Notes: generated from the sequence alone by a model not told the origin. Positions 8,528 to 17,240 are shown, counted from the first letter of the stretch. The stretch: DNA of 64,000 bases from Comamonadaceae bacterium OTU4NAUVB1 (GCA_024372625.1 CP099605.1:3067001-3131000), one strand, 5' to 3'. Numbers and translations are program-made.

Positions 8528-8839
8528 ATGAACGCCATCGACATCCTCACCGGTCCCGCCATGAACATGCTCTACGACTCCGACTCGTACGTCGTCGTGC
8601 ATGTGCAGCCCACCGAGGGCGAGGCGCCGATCGAGCCGCACCTGCCGGTGCTCGCCCGCCACGGTTTCGAGATCGTGGACAAGCGCTCCGGCAAGGAGGT
8701 CTACCTCGACGGCTCCTGGGCCGAACTCTTCCAGCAGCAGATCGCCGCCTGGCAACTCAACACGCCGACCCAGGAAGAGGTCGAGGACACGCTGGAAGGC
8801 TACGCCGAGCTGGCGCAGAACCCGGTCCTGGTCCACTGA
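8528..8839 (+). CDS. BTH_I0359/DUF3567-family small protein
   Basis: This protein of 103 residues has the strongly conserved core MNMLYDSDSYVVVH near the N-terminus and FEIVDKRSGKEVYLDGSWAE in the middle, as in the DUF3567 family found across Burkholderiales. No function is established. It has no signal peptide or membrane helix, so it should be cytosolic. Three ATGs compete: 8528, 8561 and 8567. Family members usually begin close to the MxMLYDSDS motif, so 8561 may be the true start, giving 92 residues; no clear ribosome site decides. The ChaN-like lipoprotein gene begins 10 bases downstream, suggesting cotranscription. Confidence 0.8.
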   Translation: MNAIDILTGPAMNMLYDSDSYVVVHVQPTEGEAPIEPHLPVLARHGFEIVDKRSGKEVYLDGSWAELFQQQIAAWQLNTPTQEEVEDTLEGYAELAQNPVLVH

Positions 8840-8849
8840 GCTGCCGCGC

Positions 8850-9734
8850 GTGCCTCGCGTCGCGTGGCGACCGGCGCGAACCGGTCGCGATCCGGTCCTC
8901 CGCCTCGCCGCTTTCCTCGTGCTGCCGCTGACATTGCTTCTCAGCGGTTGCATGTCGCCGATGTTCCCGGGTGGTTCGGGCGGACCGGACGACCACGCAC
9001 CGTTCGTGCGTGGCCTGTCGACCCTGCTGCCCGTCGACATCCTGCTGATCGGCGAGCAGCACGACGCGCCGGCGCACCATGTCCTGGAGCGCGACGCGGT
9101 GACGGCCCTGGCTGCCCGCTCGCAACTCGCCGCCCTCGTCCTCGAGATGGCCGAGGACGGTCGGGACACCACCGCCCTTTCGACCGACGCGACGCAAGCC
9201 CAGGTCCGCACCGCGCTGCGTTGGGACGAGGCCGCCTGGCCCTGGGAGGATTACGCCCCGGCCGTGATGGCCGCCGTGCGCGCGAGCGTGCCGGTGCTGG
9301 GCGCCAACCTGCCGCGTGCGCGCATGAAGGACGCCATGGCCGATGTTTCGCTCGACGCCCAGTTGTCCGCGGCCGCCCTGACCGCCCAGCGGACCGCCGT
9401 GCGCGACGGTCATTGCGGCTTGCTGCCGGAAACGCAGATCGTGCCGATGACGCGCATCCAGGTGGCGCGCGACCGCGCCATGGCGCAGGTCGCGTTCAAG
9501 GCCCGCCGACCCGGTCGCACGGTGCTGCTGATCGCCGGCGCCGCGCACGTCGACCGGCGCCAGGGCGTGCCGCAGCACCTGCCCAGCGATGCCAGCGTCA
9601 GGAGCCTGCGGCTGCTCGCCACGGCCGATGCCGACGACGTGATCGAGTCGCCGGTCCGCCACGACGCCACGTGGCGCACGCCGCCGCTGCCGGCGAAGGA
9701 CTACTGCGCCGGGGTCCGACCACCGTCGCGCTGA
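8850..9734 (+). CDS. ChaN-family (DUF399) lipoprotein
   Basis: About 294 residues. A GTG at 8850 starts a basic stretch and a hydrophobic signal ending in LLLSGC, a lipobox, so the protein is probably lipid-anchored. The body has the ChaN signature: VDILLIGEQHDAPAHH (the GExHD type motif), LVLEMAEDGR, a WPWEDYAP segment and VLLIAGAAHVDRRQGVP near the end. ChaN of Campylobacter is a haem-binding lipoprotein of the outer membrane, and iron acquisition is the usual inference; no other haem uptake gene is nearby. No alternative ATG exists before the lipobox, which supports the GTG start. Confidence 0.82.
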   Translation: MPRVAWRPARTGRDPVLRLAAFLVLPLTLLLSGCMSPMFPGGSGGPDDHAPFVRGLSTLLPVDILLIGEQHDAPAHHVLERDAVTALAARSQLAALVLEMAEDGRDTTALSTDATQAQVRTALRWDEAAWPWEDYAPAVMAAVRASVPVLGANLPRARMKDAMADVSLDAQLSAAALTAQRTAVRDGHCGLLPETQIVPMTRIQVARDRAMAQVAFKARRPGRTVLLIAGAAHVDRRQGVPQHLPSDASVRSLRLLATADADDVIESPVRHDATWRTPPLPAKDYCAGVRPPSR

Positions 9735-9785
9735 GCCGTCCGGCCTTCCGCGATCCGACGGCGGCCCCCCCGCGCCACATGGCGC

Positions 9786-11117
9786 TCAGGCGTGCTTGCG
9801 GATCGATTCGGCCAGCGTGCCCACCAGCGTGTCGATGTGCGACTTCTCGACGATGTAGGGCGGCGCGAGGACGATCACGTCACCGGCCGGGCGCACCAGC
9901 GCGCCGCGATGGAAACAGTCCACGAAGGTGTCGTAGGCGCGCTTGCCCGGGGCGCCGGCGATCGGCGCCAGTTCCACCGCCGCCGCCAGGCCCAGGCTGC
10001 GGATGCCGATGACGTTGGGCAGTCCCGTGAGGGCGCCGTGGAAAGCGTCGCCGAGCACCGGGCCCATCTCGCCGGCGCGCGCGAAAAGCTGCTCCTTCTC
10101 GAACAGGTCGAGCGTGGCGACGGCCGCCGCGCACGCCACCGGGTGACCCGAATAGGTGTAGCCGTGGAAGAACTCGACCGCGTGCTCGGGCGCGTCGGTC
10201 TTCATCATCGCGTCGTAGAGCTTGTCGCGGCAGATCACGCCCCCCAGGGGGATCACGCCGTTGGTCACGCACTTGGCGAAGTTCAGCATGTCGGGCACCA
10301 CGCCGTAGAAATCGGCGGCGAAGTTGGTGCCCATGCGGCCGAAGCCGGTGATGACCTCGTCGAAGATCAGCAGGATGCCGTGCTTGTCGCAGATCTCGCG
10401 CAGGCGCTGGAGGTAGCCCTGGGGCGGCAGGTACCAGCCGGCCGATCCCGCCACGGGCTCGACGATGATCGCCGCGACGTTGCTCGGGTCGTGCAGCGGC
10501 AGGATGCGGCGCTCCAGTTCGATCAGCGGGTCCTCGGCCCACACCGGCTCGCGGTTGTGGATGTAGGCGTGGTCGACCGGGTCGTGGATGAAGCGCATGT
10601 GGTCCACGCGCGGCAGGAAGGCCGAGCCGAACGCCTTGCGGTTGCCCGGGATGCCGCCGACCGACATGCCGCCGAAACCCACGCCGTGATAGCCGCGCTC
10701 CCGGCCGATGAAGACGTTGCGGTGGCCCTCGCCACGCGCGCGGTGGTAGGCCAGCGCCACCTTCAGGGAGGTGTCGGCGGCCTCGCTGCCGGAGTTGCAG
10801 AACAGCACCCGGTTCAGGTCGCCCGGCGCCAGCGCGGCGATGCGCGTGGCGGCTTCGAACGCGCGGTCGTTGCTGACCTGGAAGGCCGTGGCGTAGTCGA
10901 GCGTGTCGAGCTGGGCCTTGATCGCCTCGTTGATCCCTGCCCGGTTGTGACCCGCGCCCACGCACCACAGCGACGAGATGCCGTCGACGACCGTGCGGCC
11001 GTCGTGCGTGGTGAATTCCATGCCGTCGGCGGCGACGAAGACGCGCGGGTCCTTGCGGAAGGCCCGGTTGGGCGTGAAGGGCAACCACTGGTTGTCCAGG
11101 TTGAAGTCGTGGGCCAT
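9786..11117 (-). CDS. omega-aminotransferase, beta-alanine--pyruvate type
   Basis: This class III PLP aminotransferase of 443 residues starts MAHDFNLDNQWLPFTPNRAF, the usual opening of the beta-alanine:pyruvate aminotransferase group. Family motifs are FCNSGSEAADT (about 106-116), YHGVGFGG, IVEPVAGSAGW, FDEVITGFGR with Asp 253, and the PLP lysine Lys 282 in FAKCVTNGVIPLGG. It transfers the terminal amino group of beta-alanine or similar amines to pyruvate; the exact amine is not proven. ATG 11117 has GGAG seven bases upstream. It is transcribed away from purU, leaving 81 bases for both promoters. The usual partner in beta-alanine breakdown, a malonate-semialdehyde dehydrogenase of the mmsA type, is found at 36.7 kb instead of next door. 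Confidence 0.85.
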   Translation of the reverse strand: MAHDFNLDNQWLPFTPNRAFRKDPRVFVAADGMEFTTHDGRTVVDGISSLWCVGAGHNRAGINEAIKAQLDTLDYATAFQVSNDRAFEAATRIAALAPGDLNRVLFCNSGSEAADTSLKVALAYHRARGEGHRNVFIGRERGYHGVGFGGMSVGGIPGNRKAFGSAFLPRVDHMRFIHDPVDHAYIHNREPVWAEDPLIELERRILPLHDPSNVAAIIVEPVAGSAGWYLPPQGYLQRLREICDKHGILLIFDEVITGFGRMGTNFAADFYGVVPDMLNFAKCVTNGVIPLGGVICRDKLYDAMMKTDAPEHAVEFFHGYTYSGHPVACAAAVATLDLFEKEQLFARAGEMGPVLGDAFHGALTGLPNVIGIRSLGLAAAVELAPIAGAPGKRAYDTFVDCFHRGALVRPAGDVIVLAPPYIVEKSHIDTLVGTLAESIRKHA

Positions 11118-11198
11118 GTCGGCGCTCCTGTGCGGTTGGATGGGGTCGGGACGGTCGGACGAACGGTCATTCTGGCATCCGCGACAATCGCCCGCGCC

Positions 11199-12047
11199 AT
11201 GACATCCGCCTACATCCTGACCCTTTCCTGCCCCGATCGCACCGGCATCGTGCACGCCGTCTCGGGCTTCCTGCTCGAACGCGGCGGCAACATCGAGGAG
11301 GCCGCGCAATACAACGACCATGGCACCGGCCTGTTCTTCATGCGCGTGCGCTTCGCCTGCGACGCCCACGACCACGCGCAGCTGAGCGCGCAGATGACCG
11401 AGCTCGGCCGCACCTTCGGCATGGACTGGAAGCTGCACGACGCCGCCCAGCCGATGAAGACGGTGATCCTGGTGAGCCGCGACGGCCATTGCCTCAACGA
11501 CCTGCTGTTCCGCTGGAAGAGCGGCCTGCTGGCCATCGACGTGCGCGCCATCGTGTCCAACCACCGCGACTTCTACCAGCTCGCCGCCAGCTACAACGTG
11601 CCCTTCCACCACATCCCGGTGACGGCGCAGACCAAGCCCCAGGCCGAGGCGAAGCAGTTGGAGATCGTCGAGGCCGAGGGCGCCGAGCTGGTCGTGCTCG
11701 CGCGCTACATGCAGGTGCTGAGCAACGACCTGTGCGCGAAGCTGGCCGGGCGCGCCATCAACATCCATCACTCGTTCCTGCCCAGCTTCAAGGGCGCCAA
11801 GCCCTACTACCAGGCGCACGACCGGGGCGTGAAGCTGATCGGCGCCACGGCGCACTACGTGACGGCCGACCTCGACGAGGGTCCCATCATCGAGCAGGAC
11901 GTGGCGCGCGCCGACCACACCGACACGGTCGAGGACCTCACCGCGCGCGGCCGCGACACCGAGAGCCAGGTGCTCGCCCGCGCCGTCAAGTGGCACAGCG
12001 AACGCCGCGTGCTGATGAACGGCCACAAGACGGTGATCTTCAAGTAG
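11199..12047 (+). CDS. purU: formyltetrahydrofolate deformylase
   Basis: This 282-residue protein hydrolyses 10-formyltetrahydrofolate to formate and tetrahydrofolate, balancing one-carbon pools for purine synthesis. The N-terminal 80 residues are an ACT regulatory domain (LSCPDRTGIVHAVSGFL). The rest is a formyltransferase-type hydrolase fold with VILVSRDGHCLNDLL, the catalytic INIHHSFLPSFKGA motif (Asn and His) and HYVTADLDEGPII with the catalytic Asp. Length matches PurU. ATG 11199 begins MTSAYILTLSCPDRTG, the family's normal N-terminus. It is divergent from the aminotransferase gene. Confidence 0.95.
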   Translation: MTSAYILTLSCPDRTGIVHAVSGFLLERGGNIEEAAQYNDHGTGLFFMRVRFACDAHDHAQLSAQMTELGRTFGMDWKLHDAAQPMKTVILVSRDGHCLNDLLFRWKSGLLAIDVRAIVSNHRDFYQLAASYNVPFHHIPVTAQTKPQAEAKQLEIVEAEGAELVVLARYMQVLSNDLCAKLAGRAINIHHSFLPSFKGAKPYYQAHDRGVKLIGATAHYVTADLDEGPIIEQDVARADHTDTVEDLTARGRDTESQVLARAVKWHSERRVLMNGHKTVIFK

Positions 12048-12094
12048 CACCACCCATGGCGAGGGCGCGCGGGGCGGCTTAAAGTGTCGTCACC

Positions 12095-13600
12095 ATGAAC
12101 GCCCCCGTCCCGCCCGAACAGCACGCGCTCCTGCAGCGCTCCGAACGCCAGTCGCAGGTCGTCGCGGCCCTGCGACCGCACCTGCCCGCGCATGCCCTCA
12201 TCTGGCACGAGGAGGACACCACCCCTTACGAGTGCGACGGCCTGACGGCCTACCGCGCGCGGCCGCTGGTGGTCGTCCTGCCCGAGACCGAGGCGCAGGT
12301 CGCCGCCGTGCTGGCGACCTGCCACGGCCTGGGCGTTCCCGTGGTGGCGCGCGGCGCCGGCACGGGCCTGTCCGGCGGCGCGATGCCCGACCCGACGGGC
12401 GTGACGATGTCGCTGGCCAAGTTCAACCGCATCCTGAAGGTCGACCCGGTCAGCCGCACGGCGGTGGTGCAGTGCGGCGTGCGCAACCTCGCCATCAGCG
12501 AGGCGGCGGCGCCCTTCAACCTCTACTACGCGCCCGATCCGTCGAGTCAGATCGCCTGCACCATCGGGGGCAACGTGGCGGAGAACTCCGGTGGCGTGCA
12601 CTGCCTGAAGTACGGCCTGACGCTGCACAACGTGATGCGCGTGCGCGGCTTCACGGCCGAGGGCGAGGCGATCGAGTTCGGCGGCGAGGCGCTCGACAGC
12701 CCCGGACTCGACCTGCTGGCGCTGGTGGTGGGCAGCGAGGGCATGCTGGCCGTCACGCTGGAGGTCACCGTGAAGCTGGTGCCCAAGCCCCAGCTCGCGC
12801 GCTGCATCATGGCCAGCTTCGACGACGTGCGGAAGGCCGGCGACGCGGTCGCCGCCGTGATCGCCGCGGGCATCATCCCGGCCGGCCTGGAGATGATGGA
12901 CAAGCCCATGACCGCCGCCGTCGAGGACTTCGTGCGCGCCGGCTACGACCTCGACGCCGCGGCCATCCTGCTGTGCGAGTCCGACGGCACACCCGAGGAG
13001 GTTGAGGAGGAGATCGGCCGCATGACCGCCGTGCTGCGCGGCTGCGGCGCCACCGCCATCGCGGTCAGCCAGAGCGAGGACGAGCGCCTGAAGTTCTGGA
13101 GCGGGCGCAAGAACGCGTTCCCGGCCTCGGGCCGCATCAGCCCCGACTACATGTGCCTGGACTCGACCATCCCGCGCAAGCGCCTGGCCGACATCCTGCT
13201 GGCCATCGCCGAGATGGAGAAGAAGTACGACCTGCGCTGCTGCAACGTGTTCCACGCCGGCGACGGCAACCTGCATCCGCTGGTGCTGTTCGACGCCAAC
13301 GACCCCGACGAGCTGCACCGCTGCGAGCTCTTCGGCGCGGACATCCTGGAGACCAGCGTGGCCATGGGCGGCACCGTCTCGGGCGAGCACGGCGTGGGCG
13401 TGGAGAAGCTCAACAGCATGTGCGTGCAGTTCACCGCGACCGAGAACGAGGCCATGTTCGGCGTCAAGCGCGCCTTCGACCCCGCCGGGATGCTCAATCC
13501 GGGCAAGGTGATCCCGACCCTGCAGCGCTGCGCCGAGTACGGCCGGCAGGTCTTCCGCGCCGGCGCGACGCAGCCGTTCGCCGACCTGCCGCGCTTCTGA
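12095..13600 (+). CDS. GlcD-like FAD-linked 2-hydroxyacid oxidase/dehydrogenase
   Basis: This FAD protein of 501 residues belongs to the vanillyl-alcohol-oxidase fold, GlcD/D-lactate dehydrogenase branch. The PCMH FAD domain (about 55-235) contains VVARGAGTGLSGGAMP and IGGNVAENSGG. The FAD-oxidase C-terminal domain holds CCNVFHAGDGNLHPL, with metal or substrate-binding His residues, and GGTVSGEHGVGVEK. It should oxidise glycolate, D-lactate or a related D-2-hydroxyacid and pass electrons to quinone. The usual glcE and glcF partners are missing next to it; a CidA/CidB membrane pair follows after 13 bases. The glcD label is homology only, since substrate cannot be read from sequence. Confidence 0.87.
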   Translation: MNAPVPPEQHALLQRSERQSQVVAALRPHLPAHALIWHEEDTTPYECDGLTAYRARPLVVVLPETEAQVAAVLATCHGLGVPVVARGAGTGLSGGAMPDPTGVTMSLAKFNRILKVDPVSRTAVVQCGVRNLAISEAAAPFNLYYAPDPSSQIACTIGGNVAENSGGVHCLKYGLTLHNVMRVRGFTAEGEAIEFGGEALDSPGLDLLALVVGSEGMLAVTLEVTVKLVPKPQLARCIMASFDDVRKAGDAVAAVIAAGIIPAGLEMMDKPMTAAVEDFVRAGYDLDAAAILLCESDGTPEEVEEEIGRMTAVLRGCGATAIAVSQSEDERLKFWSGRKNAFPASGRISPDYMCLDSTIPRKRLADILLAIAEMEKKYDLRCCNVFHAGDGNLHPLVLFDANDPDELHRCELFGADILETSVAMGGTVSGEHGVGVEKLNSMCVQFTATENEAMFGVKRAFDPAGMLNPGKVIPTLQRCAEYGRQVFRAGATQPFADLPRF

Positions 13601-13613
13601 GGCACCGGCGTCC

Positions 13614-14015
13614 ATGAACGGCTTGCGCGGCCTGGCCTGGCTGCTGGTCTTCCAGTCGGTGGGCGAGCTGCTGTCGCGCGGCTTCTCCCTGCCCTTGCCC
13701 GGGCCGGTCCTGGGGCTGGTGCTGCTGCTGGGCGGACTGCGCTTTCGGGTCGTGCGCGACCCGGTGGGCGAGTGCGCGCAGTTCCTGCTGTCGCACCTGT
13801 CGCTGCTGTTCATCCCGGTGGGCGTGGGCGTGATGACGCACCTGTCGCTGCTGAGCGAGTACGGCGGCCGCATGCTGCTGGTGATCGTGCTGTCGACCTG
13901 GATCGGCCTGGGCGTGACGGCGCTGGTCCTGTACGGACCGGCCCGCGGCCGCGCCGGGTCCGCCACCGGCGCGGACGCCGACCCCGACGCCACCACGCCC
14001 GACCCGCGGCCCTGA
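13614..14015 (+). CDS. CidA/LrgA-family membrane protein
   Basis: This 133-residue protein has four predicted helices and the CidA/LrgA pattern: FQSVGELLSRGFSLPLPGPVLGLVLL near the N-terminus and LLFIPVGVGVMTHL in the middle. The C-terminal 20 residues are a hydrophilic Asp/Pro/Thr tail. The family was first described as holin-like regulators of murein hydrolases. Later work tied LrgA/LrgB homologues to transport of small carboxylates, including the plant plastid glycolate/glycerate carrier PLGG1, an LrgAB fusion, and pyruvate carriers in Bacillus. The position right after a GlcD-like oxidase favours the transport view here. cidB starts four bases after its stop. Confidence 0.87.
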   Translation: MNGLRGLAWLLVFQSVGELLSRGFSLPLPGPVLGLVLLLGGLRFRVVRDPVGECAQFLLSHLSLLFIPVGVGVMTHLSLLSEYGGRMLLVIVLSTWIGLGVTALVLYGPARGRAGSATGADADPDATTPDPRP

Positions 14016-14019
14016 TGCC

Positions 14020-14745
14020 ATGCCGCGCTTCGTCGAACTCTGGGTCTACCTCTCCGCCACGCCGCTGTTCGGGCTGACGGCGACGCTGGTGGTCTACATC
14101 GTGGCCCAGGCGCTCTACGCGCGGCTGGACAACGCGCCGTGGGCCAACCCGGTGATGTGGTCGGTGGTGGCCATCGCGGGCGGGCTGCTGGCCACCGGCG
14201 TGGACTACCCGACCTACTTCGCCGGGGCGCAGTTCATCCACTTCCTGCTCGGGCCGGCGGTGGTGGCGCTGGCCTGGCCGCTGTGGCTGCGCCGCGCGGA
14301 ACTGCGCCGGCGCCTGGGACGGGTGCTGCTGGCCTCGCTGCTGGGAGGCGCGGCGGCGTCGCTGTCGGCGCTGGGACTCGCCTGGGCGCTGGGCCTGCCG
14401 CACGACGTGGTCCTGTCGCTCGCCCCGAAGTCGGTGACGGCGCCCGTGGCGATGGGCATCGCCGAGAAGATCGGCGGCATCCCGGCGCTTTCGGCGGTGT
14501 TCGCGGTGCTCACCGGGATGGTCGGCGCGCTCTCGGGCAAATACCTCTTCGACCTGCTGCGCATCGGCACCACGCCCGAGGGCTGGGCCGCGCGCGGCTT
14601 CGCGCTGGGCACGGCCGCGCACGGCATCGGCGCGGCGCGCGCGCTGCACGTGAACGCCGACGCCGGCGCCTACGCCGGGCTGGCGCTGGGCCTGCAGGTG
14701 GTCCTGGCGGCGCTGCTGATGCCGCTGGTGTTCCGGCTGTTCTGA
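14020..14745 (+). CDS. CidB/LrgB-family membrane protein
   Basis: The 241-residue integral membrane protein has family motifs YFAGAQFIHFLLGPAVVAL, LAPKSVTAPVAMGIAEKIGGIP and FALGTAAHGIGAARAL, all hallmarks of LrgB/CidB. It pairs with the CidA-like protein encoded four bases upstream, and the two are likely to form one complex. In plastid PLGG1 the same two parts are fused and carry glycolate and glycerate. With the GlcD-like oxidase upstream, a role in taking up or releasing glycolate or lactate is a reasonable inference; a cell-lysis role cannot be excluded. Arginase follows 62 bases downstream. Confidence 0.9.
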   Translation: MPRFVELWVYLSATPLFGLTATLVVYIVAQALYARLDNAPWANPVMWSVVAIAGGLLATGVDYPTYFAGAQFIHFLLGPAVVALAWPLWLRRAELRRRLGRVLLASLLGGAAASLSALGLAWALGLPHDVVLSLAPKSVTAPVAMGIAEKIGGIPALSAVFAVLTGMVGALSGKYLFDLLRIGTTPEGWAARGFALGTAAHGIGAARALHVNADAGAYAGLALGLQVVLAALLMPLVFRLF

Positions 14746-14807
14746 GCCGTCCGGTGTCGGGCGCCACGCCGACCCGGGCCGTCGCGACCGGCTGTTAGGC
14801 TCATCGC

Positions 14808-15767
14808 ATGACGATCCCGCCCTCGCCCCCGACCGCCACGAACGCCGCGACCGCGATGCCCACCACCCTCGAACTCATCGGCGCGCCGACCGACATCGGC
14901 GCCAGCGTGCGCGGCGCGGGCATGGGCCCCGACGCGCTGCGCGTGGCCGACATCGCCGGCACGCTGGCCCGGCTGGGCTTCGGGGTGGTGGACGCGGGCA
15001 ACCTCGCCGGTCCGGCCACGCCCTGGGCGAAGCCGGCCGACGGCCTGCGCCACCTCGAGGAAACCGTGGCCTGGAACCGCGCGGTGCACGACGCGGTCGA
15101 TGCCGCCCTGGCCGCCGGCCGCCTGCCGGTCATGATGGGTGGCGACCACTGCCTGGCGGTGGGCTCGATCAGCGCGGTGGCCCGGCATGCGCGCCAGCGC
15201 GGCCAGAAGCTGCGCGTGCTGTGGCTCGACGCCCACACCGACGTCAACACCGAGACCACCAGCCCCAGCGGCAACCTGCACGGCATGCCGGTGGCCTGCC
15301 TGCTGGGCCACGGCCCGGCCGCGCTCACCGGCTGGAGCGGTCCACGCGCCACGCTGGCGCCCGGGGACATCCGCTTCATCGGCATCCGCAGCGTCGACGC
15401 CGACGAGAAGCAGGCGATCCGGCAGCTCGGCCTGACCGTCTTCGACATGCGCCACATCGACGAGCACGGCATGCGCAACACCCTGACCGAGGCGCTGCAG
15501 GACATCGACGAGGACACCCACCTGCACGTGAGCTTCGACGTCGACTGCCTCGACCCGGCCGACGCCCCCGGGGTCGGCACCGGCGTGCGCGGCGGGCCGA
15601 CCTATCGCGAGATGCAGCTGTGCATGGAGATGATCGCCGACACCGGACGGCTGCGCTCGCTCGACGTGGTGGAGGTCAACCCGGCGCTCGACGTGCGCAA
15701 CCGCACCGGCGAGGTGGCGGTGGAGCTGATCGAGAGCATGCTGGGCAAGTCGACGCTGCAGCGCTGA
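14808..15767 (+). CDS. rocF: arginase
   Basis: This ureohydrolase of 319 residues converts arginine to ornithine and urea. The manganese ligands are all present: GGDHC (His 114), DAHTDVN (Asp 141, His 143, Asp 145) and SFDVDCLDP near residue 245. The SGNLHGMP loop and the start LELIGAPTDIGASVRGAGMGP point to arginase rather than agmatinase. ATG 14808 gives a 16-residue Pro/Ala/Thr-rich leader before a second ATG at 14856 (MPTTLELIG), which is closer to usual arginase N-termini and may be the real start. No urease or ornithine pathway gene is adjacent. Confidence 0.9.
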   Translation: MTIPPSPPTATNAATAMPTTLELIGAPTDIGASVRGAGMGPDALRVADIAGTLARLGFGVVDAGNLAGPATPWAKPADGLRHLEETVAWNRAVHDAVDAALAAGRLPVMMGGDHCLAVGSISAVARHARQRGQKLRVLWLDAHTDVNTETTSPSGNLHGMPVACLLGHGPAALTGWSGPRATLAPGDIRFIGIRSVDADEKQAIRQLGLTVFDMRHIDEHGMRNTLTEALQDIDEDTHLHVSFDVDCLDPADAPGVGTGVRGGPTYREMQLCMEMIADTGRLRSLDVVEVNPALDVRNRTGEVAVELIESMLGKSTLQR

Positions 15768-15839
15768 CCGCGCGCTTCCTACGCCCGCAGCGGCGCGGGC
15801 GGACAGCGCATCGCGCCCGCGGCGAGTAGATTCCGCACC

Positions 15840-16250
15840 ATGCCAACCACGACCCTCACCCACCCGGAAGACCACGGGGACTCCTCGGCACAGGCGCTGC
15901 GCGTGCTGGTCGTCGAGGACGATCCGGCCGTGCTCGCCGCCACGGTGGACATGCTGCAGCTGCTCGGCCACTGGGCCGCGGGCGTCAGGAGCGCCGAGGT
16001 GGCGCGCGACCGCTTCATCGATGGCGCCTTCGACGTGCTCATGACCGACATCGGCCTGCCCGCCCTCTCGGGCATCGACCTCGTGGAGATCCTGCAGGCC
16101 CAGCGCAAGCTGCGCGTGATCTTCGCCACCGGCCGGCCACCCCCGAGCGAGCCGATCCCCGGCACCTTCTGGCTGCAGAAGCCTTTCGGCATCGACGAAC
16201 TCAGCGAGGCGCTCCAGGGCGCCGGGCGCACCGACGACCAGCCGGCCTAG
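15840..16250 (+). CDS. stand-alone response regulator receiver protein
   Basis: This is a single CheY-like receiver domain of 136 residues with no output domain. The acidic pocket is VVEDD (Glu 26, Asp 27, Asp 28), the phosphorylation site Asp 70 sits in DVLMTDIGLP, the switch Thr is in IFATG, and the conserved Lys 114 is in LQKPF. The N-terminal 19 residues are a polar extension. No kinase gene is adjacent, so its phosphodonor is unknown. It may act on a target protein or as an intermediate in a phosphorelay. It ends tail to tail with the DUF2242 gene; both stop codons share the CTAG at 16247-16250. Confidence 0.88.
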   Translation: MPTTTLTHPEDHGDSSAQALRVLVVEDDPAVLAATVDMLQLLGHWAAGVRSAEVARDRFIDGAFDVLMTDIGLPALSGIDLVEILQAQRKLRVIFATGRPPPSEPIPGTFWLQKPFGIDELSEALQGAGRTDDQPA

Positions 16251-17074
16251 GGCGCCACGGGCCCGGTGGGCACGACCGGCGCGGCCGGGACGGCCGGCGT
16301 GGCGATCGGTACCGGATCGATCCGGGGCGGGACCGGCGGCGCCGGGGCCTCCAGCGCCTGGGTGACCGGTTCGACCGGCGCGGCGACCGGCGCGGTGACG
16401 GCCATGCCGGAGGCCGGTGCCACCGTCGGCGGCTCGCGCTGCGGCTCGACGGCTCCGACCGTGTCGGCGGTGGCGCCCCGGGTCAGGAAGCGATCGAGCA
16501 GCGCGAAGAAACGGTCGTAGAAGCGCTCGTCGGTCAGGGTCTCGCTCGCCAGCTTGACCATCGCGTCGTCGCTCGAGGAGAACGGCAGCGACACCGAACC
16601 CAGCACGCCGACGCCCAGCGTGGCCGAATTGTTGGTCTTCTTGATGCCGTAGCGGTCCTGCAGGGCGGTGACGAAGGCGATCGAGCGTGGTGCCACGCCG
16701 TTGCCGCGCGCTTCCGGCGCCGTCCTCGCCGCGCGCTCCGGGACGCCCTCGTGCGCGCAGACCACGCGGAACTCGACCTCGACGTGAACCTCGGGCGCGG
16801 GCTGGAAGCTCTTGCGCCCGGTCACGAGGTCGGCGTTGGCCGCGCTGATGAGGTAGCCCTGGCTGAGCAGGGCCCGGCGCGCGGCCTCGCAGGTCTGCGC
16901 CTCGGTCGCCGGGTAACTGCGCGCGTGGGTGGTGGTGGAGTCGAACTCCTCCGGGTCGTAGTTCACGCGCTTGGCGGTGGCGCCGCAGCCGGCGAGGACC
17001 AGGGCGACGGCGGCCCCGCAGAGCGGTGCGGCGCGCGCGGGGACGGGAAAGGAACGGGCAAGGAGAAAGGCCAT
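16247..17074 (-). CDS. DUF2242 lipoprotein
   Basis: 275 residues. The signal peptide ends in LVLAGC (lipobox, Cys about residue 30), so a lipid-anchored envelope protein is expected. The body (about 35-205) has DUF2242 features: EEFDSTTTHARSYPA, CEAARRALLSQGY, ADLVTGRKSFQP and DRYGIKKTNNSATLGVG. The final 70 residues are a Pro/Ala/Val-rich low-complexity tail. Function is unknown; the family occurs mainly in Betaproteobacteria. ATG 17074 (MAFLLARSF) starts the signal peptide properly; longer upstream frames lack it. It converges on the response regulator gene with a four-base overlap at CTAG. Confidence 0.8.
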   Translation of the reverse strand: MAFLLARSFPVPARAAPLCGAAVALVLAGCGATAKRVNYDPEEFDSTTTHARSYPATEAQTCEAARRALLSQGYLISAANADLVTGRKSFQPAPEVHVEVEFRVVCAHEGVPERAARTAPEARGNGVAPRSIAFVTALQDRYGIKKTNNSATLGVGVLGSVSLPFSSSDDAMVKLASETLTDERFYDRFFALLDRFLTRGATADTVGAVEPQREPPTVAPASGMAVTAPVAAPVEPVTQALEAPAPPVPPRIDPVPIATPAVPAAPVVPTGPVAP

Positions 17075-17240
17075 CGGCGGTGAATGAGGTCCGGGTGCGA
17101 CGTTGAGGGGGTCCGGCGGGAAGCCGGGTCCCTCTGCGAGCCGGCCGCCGCGCCAATGTTCCCATGCGGCGCAGGCCGCCCGCGCCGCTCGAGCGGTCCG
17201 CACCGCCCGCCCGTCCCGCGCGCGGCGCGCCGGACCGGCC

